Of a stretch of DNA of 6,380 nt, positions 1 to 6,380 are shown one piece after another; within the stretch, counting starts at the first letter, position 1, and each line of letters starts with the position of its first letter. Origin of the DNA: Planctomycetota bacterium (GTDB lineage: Bacteria; Planctomycetota; UBA1135; GCA-002686595). The notes under the pieces were generated by a model, which was not told the origin of the DNA, made no database searches, and was given only the letters and a program-made list of their open reading frames with translations. Position numbers and translations under genes: made by a program. Location: assembly GCA_027623615.1 (NCBI GenBank), contig JAQBVH010000203.1, positions 1-6,380 of the forward strand, given 5' to 3'.

Positions 1-317
1 TCGTTGGCTTCCGTTGAGGTGGCCGTCTCTCCTCGGCCGTCTCCTCGGGTGCTTCGCTCTCGCACCAAGTAGCGGAGGAGGAGCCAGCACCGAACAAGTT
101 TCCGTCGATCTGCCTCAAATTGACAAGCGGGCCCGTTTCAGGCCCGCTTCTGTGCACATCGGTCTTCCACGGCGGAGGAACTCTCCGCGGGAGGACCCTT
201 GCTGGTCCGCCGATGGCAGCGGTAAGCAGCGGGATCGGTGGCGGGCCCGAATGGGGGAACGGTGATTCCCGTTGATGCGAGGAGATTCCGCGCCGCCTGC
301 TCGCGCAGAATGAACCC
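1..317. other. Left-edge non-coding region upstream of the methyltransferase
   Basis: No convincing complete gene lies here. Frame 1 is open from the left edge to a TAG at 70-72 and could be the last 23 codons of a rightward gene. It is short, rich in Ser/Arg/Pro and less biased to G/C in third positions than the sure genes, so I do not call it. A terminator-like hairpin at 125-149 supports some rightward gene ending before it. The remaining 168 bases before the methyltransferase contain only weak signals: a 5-bp stem at 193-197/204-208, a 5-bp stem at 255-259/266-270, and a 7-base direct repeat (GCAGCGG at 216-222 and 226-232). I see no clear promoter or tRNA. Confidence 0.5.
125..149 (+). 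terminator. Intrinsic-terminator-like hairpin
   Basis: A perfect 9-bp inverted repeat (AAGCGGGCC at 125-133 pairing with GGCCCGCTT at 141-149) encloses a 7-base loop. The stem is GC-rich, with an A-rich left foot and a T-rich right foot (CTTCTGTG follows). This is the usual look of a rho-independent terminator in a high-GC genome, although the T-tract is short. No leftward gene ends here, so it most likely terminates a rightward gene to the left, and it insulates the methyltransferase from upstream transcription. Confidence 0.7.
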
Positions 318-1556
318 ATGTCGGAGGCGATCGATCCCCGCGGCGTGGTGGCCACCCCGCCGGAGCTGGCGCGGCGGGTCGCCGAACTCGTCCCACGGGG
401 CGCGCGTGTCCTGGATCCCTGCTGCGGACGGGGTGCCCTCCTCCTCGCCGTGCGCGACGCAGGGGTCCCGCCCGAGCGCCTGGTCGGGATCGAGCTCTCG
501 CCCACCGACGCCGCCCACACTCGCGCAGCCCTGCCCGGGGCTCGCCTCGAGGTCGCCGATGCCCTCTCGGTTCCGTGGCCGCCGGGCACGTGGGTCATCG
601 CCAATCCGCCCTGGTGTTCGTTCTCGGGTCGCCAGCGCAGCTCGATCACTGCCCACAGCGATCGGGGCTGGCCATCCCTGCACGGTGCGTTCCTCGAGCA
701 GATCGCGGCCCACGTCCAACGTGAGGGCACCGGCGCTGTCGTCCTGCTCCCCGCCTCGGTGCTCGAACTCGCGGGCTACGGGCCCCTGCGTGCGCGCGTC
801 ACCCGCCACGTCGCGCTCGCCGCACCTCCCATCGAGCTGCCCGAGGACGCATTCCCATGCGTCATCGAGCCTGCAGTGCTGCTCCTGCTCACGCCGTCGG
901 AAGGCTGTGGCTCGCCCGCACCTTGGACCACGCCCAGCGACCCCATCGTCGATGCGCTCGCTCCCTTCCCGCGCCTGCCCAGGTCTACCTTCGCCGATCC
1001 GGGCGTCCACACGGGCAACAGCTCGCGCATGTTGATCCATCCTGAGGAGCGCACGGACCTCCCCGGCGTTCGCCAGGGCCGCGACCTGAAGCGCTGGTCC
1101 CTCGGTCCACCGTCCGCGCGCCTCGACGTGCACCTCGAGCGCAGCAGCGAGCAGCGTTTTCGTATCCCGCCCCTCGAGCACATGCAGTCGTTCCCGGTGC
1201 TCCTGCGCCAGACCGCAGCTCGGCCCATGGCCGCCTTGCACACCGCGCCGACCTACTTCCGCAACAGCCTGCTGGCTGTGCGTGAGGTCGAGGGCCTCGA
1301 CGCGCGCTTCGTCGCCAGCGTCCTCAACGCCCAGGTCCTCGCTGATTGGCACCGGGCCGCCCACCTCGACGCGCGCCAGCGCGCCTTCCCCCAGCTCAAG
1401 GTGCGGCACCTGCGCGCCGCACCGTTCCCCATCGCCCACCAGAGCGAGGACCCGTCCCTGCACGACGCGCTCGTGGCGGCATACGGGAACGGGCCCTTGG
1501 TGGATCGCCTCGTCGCCGAGGCCTTCGGGATCAGCTTGAGCCGAACAGGCTCGTGA
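318..1556 (+). CDS. Solitary N6-adenine-type DNA methyltransferase (NPPW, TaqI-like C-terminal domain)
   Basis: The predicted 412-residue protein is a class I S-adenosylmethionine-dependent methyltransferase that probably methylates an exocyclic amino group, most likely adenine N6 in DNA. Visible motifs in order are: a motif-X-like VATPPELARRV (residues 11-21); motif I VLDPCCGRG (31-39), the cofactor loop; an acidic residue in VGIEL (Glu59) that would hold the ribose; VADAL (Asp81) for the cofactor adenine; and catalytic NPPW (96-99). A GWPSLHGAFLEQ stretch follows the catalytic motif. The C-terminal half (about 230-372) has RQTAARPMAAL, YFRNSLLAV, SVLNAQVLADW and ARQRAFPQLKVRHL, the pattern of TaqI/Eco57I-type target-recognition domains. 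No endonuclease domain or neighbouring nuclease is seen, so it is an orphan in this window. The ATG at 318 lacks a clear ribosome binding site; later starts would remove motif X. The 3' end overlaps the convergent lpoB-like gene by 26 bp. NPPW can also occur in protein or RNA methyltransferases, so the DNA substrate is an inference from the C-terminal domain. Confidence 0.85.
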   Translation: MSEAIDPRGVVATPPELARRVAELVPRGARVLDPCCGRGALLLAVRDAGVPPERLVGIELSPTDAAHTRAALPGARLEVADALSVPWPPGTWVIANPPWCSFSGRQRSSITAHSDRGWPSLHGAFLEQIAAHVQREGTGAVVLLPASVLELAGYGPLRARVTRHVALAAPPIELPEDAFPCVIEPAVLLLLTPSEGCGSPAPWTTPSDPIVDALAPFPRLPRSTFADPGVHTGNSSRMLIHPEERTDLPGVRQGRDLKRWSLGPPSARLDVHLERSSEQRFRIPPLEHMQSFPVLLRQTAARPMAALHTAPTYFRNSLLAVREVEGLDARFVASVLNAQVLADWHRAAHLDARQRAFPQLKVRHLRAAPFPIAHQSEDPSLHDALVAAYGNGPLVDRLVAEAFGISLSRTGS

Positions 1557-2154
1557 CCTGCTGCTTGCGCAGTTCGACCTCCTCGGTCCAAAGGATCTCG
1601 CCCGTGTTCACGTCGATGCAGTTCATGACGAACTGCATGTAGACGTCACGCTTCTTGCTTCCGAGCGTCTCGAGCGAGCGGCCCTTCCCCTTCTCGATGG
1701 ACGACAAGCTGCCGTAGAGGACCACCTCGGCGCCGAGCTGCTTGCCGAAGGCCGCGGCCTTGGCCGGGTCGACGCGACCGGAGTCCTGCTGGAAGCGAAT
1801 CTGCTTGGTGATCTCGGCCTGACCGAGATCACCGCCGACGAAGCGCACGGGACCGAGCAGCTTGTCGCGAAGGCTGCGGGTCATGATCTCGGTGTTGATG
1901 TGCTCGCTCGTCTCGTTGACGATCCCGCCCATCACCGCGATCACGCGCGTGTCGCCCTTCTCATCGGGCTTCTTGTAGTAGGTCAGGCCCGGGGAGCGCA
2001 GGAAGTCCGCACTGACGCCGTCGACGAAGCGCTGCTTGTCGGTCGAGCCGAAGTCGGCGTTGATCGTCTCTTCGTCCTGGGCGTCGCGGTAACGGGTGTT
2101 GCTGCAGGACGCGCCCAGCAGGGCGAGCCCGAGCATCAAGGCTGTTGCTTTCAT
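1531..2154 (-). CDS. lpoB: LpoB-like lipoprotein, penicillin-binding protein activator
   Basis: The 207-residue protein belongs to the LpoB family. In Escherichia coli LpoB is an outer-membrane lipoprotein that reaches through the periplasm and activates the peptidoglycan synthase PBP1b. A short lipoprotein signal (residues 1-16) ends in LLGASC with Cys17 as the lipidated residue; Ser at +2, not Asp, is compatible with outer-membrane sorting. Family hallmarks are VMGGIVNETSEHINTEIMT (about 74-92), DPAKAAAFGKQLGAEVVLYG (about 129-148), and the C-terminal VNTGEILWTEEVELRK. Length is near the E. coli protein (213 residues). The ATG at 2154 has a good GGAGG four bases upstream. It is the last gene of a leftward cluster, 33 bp after the COG3014-like gene, and its 3' end overlaps the convergent methyltransferase gene. 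The partner synthase is not in the window, and the inter-domain linker region is short, so activation of a PBP1b homologue is inferred from the family. Confidence 0.9.
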   Translation of the reverse strand: MKATALMLGLALLGASCSNTRYRDAQDEETINADFGSTDKQRFVDGVSADFLRSPGLTYYKKPDEKGDTRVIAVMGGIVNETSEHINTEIMTRSLRDKLLGPVRFVGGDLGQAEITKQIRFQQDSGRVDPAKAAAFGKQLGAEVVLYGSLSSIEKGKGRSLETLGSKKRDVYMQFVMNCIDVNTGEILWTEEVELRKQQVTSLFGSS

Positions 2155-2158
2155 GGAT

Positions 2159-2163
2159 CCTCC
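2159..2163 (-). promoter_or_regulatory. Ribosome binding site of the lpoB-like gene
   Basis: On the minus strand GGAGG is followed by ATCC and then ATG. This is a strong Shine-Dalgarno match with slightly short spacing, and it fixes the start at 2154. It lies in the 33-bp gap after the COG3014-like gene. Confidence 0.75.
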
Positions 2164-2187
2164 AAGGGTCTCGAATTCGAGTGTGAA

Positions 2188-3498
2188 TCAGTCGATCGGC
2201 GCGGATTCCGCCGCTACGGGGTTTCCGCCGATCACGTGGGCGTAGACCTGCCGGTCCAGGGTTCGGGCAAGCACGAACATCGTCTCGCCCTGCTCCAGGG
2301 TGAAGTTGCCCAGGTAGACCCGAGCGCCACCGGAGGCGGTCAAGGTCAGCTCCTGCGCACCGGGCTCGACGAACAGGCGTGCGGCCTGCCAGGTATCCGG
2401 CAGGGTGCGCCAGGCGCGCAGGTCGGCCCGCTCGGTGAGCAGTGTGAACAGATCTCCGACAAGCGCACCCGCGATACCGTGATCCTGGGCCAGCTGCTTG
2501 CGCAGCTCGCGCTTGAGGAACGTGCGCACGGTGTTCTTGCCCGCGAGCCATCCAATGCGGTCGTCGAGGTTCTTCTGCGCCACCCGGGAGACGTCTTCGA
2601 CGACCTCCGTGCGCACGCGCGCGGCCTGGGTCTCGAGCACGAGGTGTCTCACCGGCTGCGGGCGAGTGAGGAACGTCGGTACCGACCAGGACAGGAAGCC
2701 GTCGTGCGTCGGGATGTCGAGGCGCTGCTCCTGCTTGAACGGCCCGATGCCCACTCCCGCGATCACCACGATGGTGGCCAGGTCTCCGGGGAGCTCGAGC
2801 GCAGGCCCGTACTCGGCCTCCCAGGTCGAGCGCTCGTCCTCGCGACCGAGCGCGCCTGACAAGCGCACGAGGGCGCGGCCGGTGAGGTCGCCGCCGACGC
2901 CCTTCTCCTGCATGCGCTTGTAGTCGATGTAGGCCTCGTCCGGCTTGCCGATCAGCTCGTAGGCGACGGCCGACAGGAGGTGGCCGAAGCCACCAGCGCG
3001 GTAGTCGACGTCGAACAGGTCCTGCTCGTTCTCGAGCAGCTGGTTGACGAGACGTGTCTCGACGAGGACGTCCTCGACGTTGCCATGGGCCAGGTAGGCG
3101 AGCCCGAGGCAGGCGTGCATCATCGCGCGCTCGTAGCCCTCGCCGTAGTACTCGCGGAAGCTCTCGTTCAGGGTCCAGGAGAGGAGCAATTCGCCGGTGT
3201 TCTCCACGCTGATCAGGGCCTCGTCCTCCACTTCGCGCACGGCCTTGGCCGCGGCGGTGAAGTACTCGAGGGCCGGGCTCCACAAGCCGGCGGTCAGGGC
3301 GGCGGTCCCCGCCTCCGCCGCGGAGAGGAAGTCGGCCCCCTCGGGGTCCTCCGCATAGGCCAGCATGGCCTCTTCGAAGCGTCCTCCCTCGAAGGCACGG
3401 AAGGCGCCTTCGGTGCGCTCGTTGTAGCTCGCGCACGCGCTGAACAGGGTCAGCGCGGAACAGGCGAGGAGCAGGGATCGGGCAGGAGAGACGGTCAA
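2188..3498 (-). CDS. COG3014-like lipoprotein with TPR-like N-terminal half
   Basis: I recognise this as a COG3014-type protein, an uncharacterised family often found beside LpoB. Starting from TTG at 3498 gives 436 residues with a normal 21-residue lipoprotein signal (hydrophobic core SLLLACSALTLFSA) and Cys22 as the lipidated residue. The open frame extends to a GTG at 3582, which would bury the signal behind 28 extra Pro/Ser-rich residues, so I prefer the TTG although neither start has a clear ribosome binding site. Counting from TTG, residues about 30-200 are helical and TPR-like, with the family-like stretches GYERAMMHACLGLAYL (about 121-136), VETRLVNQLLE and DEAYIDYKRM (about 187-196). 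A middle segment reads VVIAGVGIGPFKQEQRLDIP (about 244-263). Near the C-terminus WRTLPDTWQAARLFVEPG (about 363-380) precedes a beta-rich end. The product is probably anchored in the outer membrane, facing the periplasm. The tight spacing to lpoB suggests one transcript and a role in envelope or peptidoglycan assembly; the molecular function is unknown. Confidence 0.85.
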   Translation of the reverse strand: MTVSPARSLLLACSALTLFSACASYNERTEGAFRAFEGGRFEEAMLAYAEDPEGADFLSAAEAGTAALTAGLWSPALEYFTAAAKAVREVEDEALISVENTGELLLSWTLNESFREYYGEGYERAMMHACLGLAYLAHGNVEDVLVETRLVNQLLENEQDLFDVDYRAGGFGHLLSAVAYELIGKPDEAYIDYKRMQEKGVGGDLTGRALVRLSGALGREDERSTWEAEYGPALELPGDLATIVVIAGVGIGPFKQEQRLDIPTHDGFLSWSVPTFLTRPQPVRHLVLETQAARVRTEVVEDVSRVAQKNLDDRIGWLAGKNTVRTFLKRELRKQLAQDHGIAGALVGDLFTLLTERADLRAWRTLPDTWQAARLFVEPGAQELTLTASGGARVYLGNFTLEQGETMFVLARTLDRQVYAHVIGGNPVAAESAPID

Positions 3499-3532
3499 GG
3501 CTGGCTGGGGGTCGGGAGTTGCGGTCGGTTCC

Positions 3533-3547
3533 GCAAGCAGGCTGCCA
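3533..3547 (-). promoter_or_regulatory. Putative sigma-54 (-24/-12) promoter for the lipoprotein pair
   Basis: The minus strand reads TGGCAGCCTGCTTGC. It matches the sigma-54 consensus TGGCACG-N4-TTGC at TGGCA and TTGC, with the required 10 bases between the invariant GG and GC; only the CG after TGGCA is changed (to GC). Transcription would begin near 3521, about 20 bases before the TTG at 3498. A chance match is possible, and no sigma-54 activator gene is visible in the window. Confidence 0.3.
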
Positions 3548-3596
3548 GTCGACCCCCGCGAGCCAGGAACTGGAACCTGCACGGACAGGATGATGG

Positions 3597-3654
3597 TCCG
3601 TGGTGAGACGGAGTACGCCCTGCGCCCGTGAAAATCTCACGTTCCGGGCGCAGG
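3597..3654. repeat. Two inverted repeats, one across the membrane-gene stop codon
   Basis: A perfect 10-bp inverted repeat (CCTGCGCCCG at 3619-3628 and CGGGCGCAGG at 3645-3654) encloses 16 bases that include the stop codon (3637-3639) of the leftward membrane-protein gene. One arm encodes its last Pro-Ala-Pro-Gly residues. An inner GTGA/TCAC pairing (3628-3631 with 3637-3640) could tighten the loop. A second 5-bp stem (TCCGT at 3597-3601, ACGGA at 3608-3612) follows in the leftward direction. No T-run follows on either strand, so this is at best a hairpin-only terminator or an mRNA-stabilising structure between the membrane gene and the lipoprotein pair. Confidence 0.5.
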
Positions 3655-4338
3655 AGGTCGCCCGTCGAGCCTGACCTCCGGGGGCGCGCCCCCCGAGCCG
3701 CGGGCGTTGCGCTCGAACACGTAGAGCGCCACGACCCAATAGGTCACGGTCTCCCGAAACTCGGAGATGTTGTGCGTCAGCGCCTCGTTGGTCGCGATCC
3801 CCGCCGCGTCGAGGCGATGGGCGAGCTGGCTCAAGAGGAATCCAAGCACGAGCGTCGCCAGGCTCCAGGGCGATGGCACCCAGTCGGGTCGGGGGCGCCG
3901 CACGAGGATCGGCAGGAGCCCGAACACGAGGAACATCCCCAGGTCGGAGCCGCGCCTGAGCCATTCGTTGATCTGACCCTGGTTGTGGAGGTTGACGGGT
4001 TCGCCTGGGGTCGGATCGCCGTTCGCGAGCCGGACCCAGTGCTGGCCATAGTCGAGCTCCTCGAGGAAGACGAGCGTCGCGCCCAGGGTGATGACCCACC
4101 AGCACAGCCTCGGCCGACCGGAGGCCCCCCGCCGCGCGGCTGCGAAGGCCGTCAGGGCCACGCCCAGGAGGATCAAGTGTTGGAGGTTCTCGATCAGCCC
4201 GAACTCGCGATTCGCGGCCGGGGCAGCGAGGTCCTGCAGGAGCGGAACACCCGAGAAGTAACAGGCGATGCTGGCCCCCACGACCGTGAGAGGCAGCAAC
4301 ACATAGTTGTTGAGGCTGACACGATCGAGGCGGCTCAT
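3637..4338 (-). CDS. Polytopic membrane protein of unknown function (EELDYGQ / NLHN motifs)
   Basis: The 233-residue protein has about six hydrophobic segments (about residues 12-30, 53-68, 79-93, 132-147, 157-173 and 193-207) and a Pro/Gly/Arg-rich tail of about 25 residues, so it is an inner-membrane protein. Its most striking parts are EELDYGQHW (93-101), at the end of the third segment, and VNLHN (115-119) soon after. This arrangement resembles uncharacterised bacterial membrane proteins carrying an EEISWGQR-like motif followed by NLHN; I know no function for that family. Clustered acidic and aromatic residues at a membrane boundary could form an active or binding site, but that is inference. 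ATG at 4338 is the natural start; it has only GGCGGGG directly against it, with no spacing. It is read in the same direction as the COG3014-like and LpoB-like genes but separated from them by about 140 bp with hairpins, so cotranscription is uncertain. It is divergent from mutS. Confidence 0.8.
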   Translation of the reverse strand: MSRLDRVSLNNYVLLPLTVVGASIACYFSGVPLLQDLAAPAANREFGLIENLQHLILLGVALTAFAAARRGASGRPRLCWWVITLGATLVFLEELDYGQHWVRLANGDPTPGEPVNLHNQGQINEWLRRGSDLGMFLVFGLLPILVRRPRPDWVPSPWSLATLVLGFLLSQLAHRLDAAGIATNEALTHNISEFRETVTYWVVALYVFERNARGSGGAPPEVRLDGRPPAPGT

Positions 4339-4359
4339 CCCCGCCAGACTAGAGGCCTC

Positions 4360-4380
4360 CCCGGGTCGCCGAAACCCGGG
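4360..4380. repeat. 7-bp inverted repeat in the divergent region
   Basis: CCCGGGT at 4360-4366 pairs perfectly with ACCCGGG at 4374-4380 around a 7-base spacer. It begins 22 bases upstream of the membrane-gene ATG, so it would lie in its leader or promoter. No T-run follows, so it is not a clear terminator. It could be an operator or a leader hairpin; the sequence alone does not decide. Confidence 0.4.
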
Positions 4381-4475
4381 CAGCGTCGATCCTCATGAGC
4401 CGTTCGTTACGTCAGCGAGCGCCACAGGCGCGACTTGCTCAGGGGCGAACCCTAAGATGTCCGTTCTCCCATCCC

Positions 4476-4482
4476 AGGGGAA
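4476..4482 (+). promoter_or_regulatory. Ribosome binding site deciding the mutS GTG start
   Basis: AGGGGAA lies six bases before GTG at 4489, a good Shine-Dalgarno match. The competing in-frame ATG at 4510 has only AAGG two bases away, and the ATGs at 4546/4549 have nothing better, so GTG at 4489 is preferred. An in-frame TAA at 4453 excludes any start further upstream. Confidence 0.65.
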
Positions 4483-4488
4483 CCTCCC

Positions 4489-6380
4489 GTGACGCACAGC
4501 TCCAAGGCCATGCAACCTGCCCGCACGAAGAAGCCCAAGGTGTCCATGATGGACCAGTTCTGGGCGGCGAAGAAGGAGCAGCCGGACGCGCTGCTCTTCT
4601 TCCGGATGGGCGACTTCTACGAGCTCTTCGGGGACGACGCCAAGACCGCGGCCCGGGAGCTAGGCATCGCGCTCACCTCACGCGCCAAGGGCACGCCCGA
4701 CGCCATGCCCATGGCCGGCGTGCCCGTGAAGGCGATGGACGGCTACCTGATGAAGCTCGTCCGACTGGGCTTCAAGGTCGCGATCTGCGAGCAGATGTCC
4801 GACCCGCGCCACAGCAAGGGCATCGTCGACCGCGCCATCGTACGCGTCGTCACTGCGGGCACGTTGACCGAGGAGGACGCGCTCGATGCCCGCGCCAGCA
4901 ACTGGCTCGCGAGTCTGGTGGTCGAAAAGGCCGGCGTAGGCCTGGCCTGGGTCGATGTCTCGACCGGCCGCTTCCTCGTGAGCAAGATCCAACCCGCGCA
5001 GATCGAGGACCAGCTCGCGCGCCTCGACCCGGCCGAGCTGCTCTGGGTTGACGGTGTGCAGGAGGTGCACCCAGACCTGAAGCCGATCGCCGAGCGCCTG
5101 GGCGCGCGCCTCTCCACCCGTGACGGCTGGCGCTTCGAGCGCGAGGCGTGTCGGCGCGTGCTGCACGATCACTTCAAGGTCGCCACCCTCGAGGGGTTCG
5201 GCATCGAGGACGACTCGCCGATCGTGTCGGCCGCGGGCGCGCTGGTCGAGTACCTCCAGGAGACCCAGCGCGGCAGCTGCGAGCACGTGCTCACCATGCG
5301 CCGCGAGGACCCGGGCAACCACCTCGTGCTCGATCGCGCCACGCGTTCGACGCTCGAGCTGGTGCAGACCCAGCGCGGCGGGCGACGTGAGGGCAGCCTG
5401 CTCGCGGTGATCGACCGCAGCGAGACCCCCATGGGCGGGCGCTTGCTGCGCGAGTGGCTGCTCGCGCCCCTGCGCGACGTGGACGCGATTCGCTACCGCC
5501 AACGGGGCGTGGCGGAGCTTGTCGACGGGCCCTTCCTCCGCGAGGAGGTGCGCGAGCTCCTCGCAGACGTGCTCGACATCGAGCGTCTGGTCGCGAAGGT
5601 CTCCACCGGCCGCGCCAACGGGCGTGACCTGGTCGCACTGTCCAGCTCCCTCGCGGTCGTGCGGCCGATCTACGAGAGGCTCGAGAACGTCTACTCCAAG
5701 CTCCTCGGGGACCTGCGCGAAGCGTTGGACCCCCTCGACGAGCTCGTAGCCAGCGTCCTCGAGACCCTCGTCGACTCTCCACCGACGACCATGCGCGAGG
5801 GGGAGTTGATCCGCTCGGGCGTGAACCCCGAGCTCGACGAGCTGCGCCAGATCGCCGGGGACGGGAAGGCTTGGATGGCCAAGTTCCAGGCAGATGAGAT
5901 CGAGCGCACGGGGCTCCCCGGCCTCAAGGTCGGCTACAACTCGGTGTTCGGCTACTACATCGAGATCCCGCGCGCCCAGGCCGAGAGTGCGCCGGAGACC
6001 TACATACGCAAGCAGACGCTCAAGAACGCCGAGCGCTTCATCACGCCCGAGCTGAAGGAGTACGAGGAGAAGGTCCTCTCCGCGGAGGATCGCAGCCGGG
6101 ACATGGAGTACGACCTGTTCCTCGAGCTGCGCAGCGCGGTCGCGACCGAGGTCCCGCGCATCCTCGGCACCGCCGCGGGTCTGGCCACCCTCGACGTGCT
6201 CTCCGCCCTGGCCCAGCTCGCGGCCGAGCAGCGCTACGTGGCCCCGACCGTCGACGGGGGAGAACGCATCCACATCACGGACGGCCGCCACCCGGTCATC
6301 GAGTACACCCAACGCACCGAGGCCTTCGTCCCCAACGACACGAGGCTCGACCGCAAGGGCCGCATGGTCGGTCTGATCAC
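4489..6380 (+). CDS. mutS: DNA mismatch repair protein MutS (3' end beyond window)
   Basis: MutS binds base mismatches and small loops in newly replicated DNA and, on ATP binding, becomes a sliding clamp that recruits MutL. The visible 630 residues cover the mismatch-recognition domain, the connector, the lever/core domain and the clamp. Residues 40-47 read MGDFYELF, containing the Phe-X-Glu pair (Phe43, Glu45) that stacks on and contacts the mismatch. VAICEQMSDP and RVVTAGTLTEE follow, as in E. coli. GYNSVFGYYIEI (482-493) and the strongly conserved clamp/lever stretch at 505-530 (starting YIRKQTLKNAERF) confirm MutS1 rather than MutS2. DGRHPVIE (598-605) opens the ATPase domain. The window ends at MVGLIT, right before the expected GPNM-GKS P-loop, so roughly the last quarter (Walker A/B, dimer and MutL contacts) is not visible. 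The GTG start is chosen on its ribosome binding site and gives about 19 residues before the first conserved Met-Met. The frame is intact with no sign of decay. Confidence 0.97.
   Translation, partial: MTHSSKAMQPARTKKPKVSMMDQFWAAKKEQPDALLFFRMGDFYELFGDDAKTAARELGIALTSRAKGTPDAMPMAGVPVKAMDGYLMKLVRLGFKVAICEQMSDPRHSKGIVDRAIVRVVTAGTLTEEDALDARASNWLASLVVEKAGVGLAWVDVSTGRFLVSKIQPAQIEDQLARLDPAELLWVDGVQEVHPDLKPIAERLGARLSTRDGWRFEREACRRVLHDHFKVATLEGFGIEDDSPIVSAAGALVEYLQETQRGSCEHVLTMRREDPGNHLVLDRATRSTLELVQTQRGGRREGSLLAVIDRSETPMGGRLLREWLLAPLRDVDAIRYRQRGVAELVDGPFLREEVRELLADVLDIERLVAKVSTGRANGRDLVALSSSLAVVRPIYERLENVYSKLLGDLREALDPLDELVASVLETLVDSPPTTMREGELIRSGVNPELDELRQIAGDGKAWMAKFQADEIERTGLPGLKVGYNSVFGYYIEIPRAQAESAPETYIRKQTLKNAERFITPELKEYEEKVLSAEDRSRDMEYDLFLELRSAVATEVPRILGTAAGLATLDVLSALAQLAAEQRYVAPTVDGGERIHITDGRHPVIEYTQRTEAFVPNDTRLDRKGRMVGLI

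Larger units (their letters stand above)
4339..4488. promoter_or_regulatory. Divergent intergenic region between the membrane-protein gene and mutS
   Basis: These 150 bases must hold the start signals for both the leftward membrane gene and rightward mutS. I see no convincing -35/-10 pair. TAAGAT at 4453-4458 is a 4-of-6 match to a -10 box, 30 bases before the mutS start, but lacks a well-spaced -35. Two inverted repeats are present: CCCGGGT/ACCCGGG (4360-4366/4374-4380) and a small GCGCC-ACA-GGCGC hairpin (4419-4431). Confidence 0.4.

Overview
The window looks like an ordinary chromosomal segment of a high-GC (by eye about two-thirds G+C), Gram-negative bacterium. Two genes encode predicted lipoproteins, and one is an LpoB-type activator of peptidoglycan synthesis, which implies an outer membrane. 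The combination of an LpoB/COG3014 lipoprotein pair, a MutS with a GTG start and this amino-acid style would fit Planctomycetota or a deltaproteobacterial-type lineage. That placement is inference from protein style, not a demonstrated assignment.

Layout. Positions 1-317 hold no convincing complete gene, but contain a strong intrinsic-terminator-like hairpin (125-149) that probably ends a gene lying to the left. At 318-1556 (+) is a solitary amino-methyltransferase with an NPPW catalytic motif and a C-terminal domain resembling the target-recognition domain of type II/IIG DNA methyltransferases; no restriction partner is visible. It converges on, and overlaps by 26 bp, the 3' end of a leftward cluster. 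Read in its own direction, the cluster is: a polytopic membrane protein of unknown function (4338-3637), a COG3014-like lipoprotein (about 3498-2188), and an LpoB-like lipoprotein (2154-1531). The last two are 33 bp apart and almost certainly cotranscribed. The membrane gene is separated from them by about 140 bp carrying inverted repeats and a sigma-54-like promoter match. From a 150-bp divergent intergenic region, mutS begins at 4489 (+) and runs off the right edge just before its ATPase P-loop.

How the genes relate. LpoB and COG3014 neighbours form a known pairing, and the reasonable reading is an outer-membrane lipoprotein module acting on peptidoglycan synthesis, possibly with the upstream membrane protein as an extra partner. 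The methyltransferase (DNA modification) and MutS (mismatch repair) are independent functions that flank this module.

I see no CRISPR array, insertion sequence, tRNA/rRNA or prophage signature. Nothing here is clearly a new system. The items most worth a second look are the putative sigma-54 site that decides the start of the COG3014-like gene, the uncharacterised membrane protein next to the lipoprotein pair, and the orphan methyltransferase.
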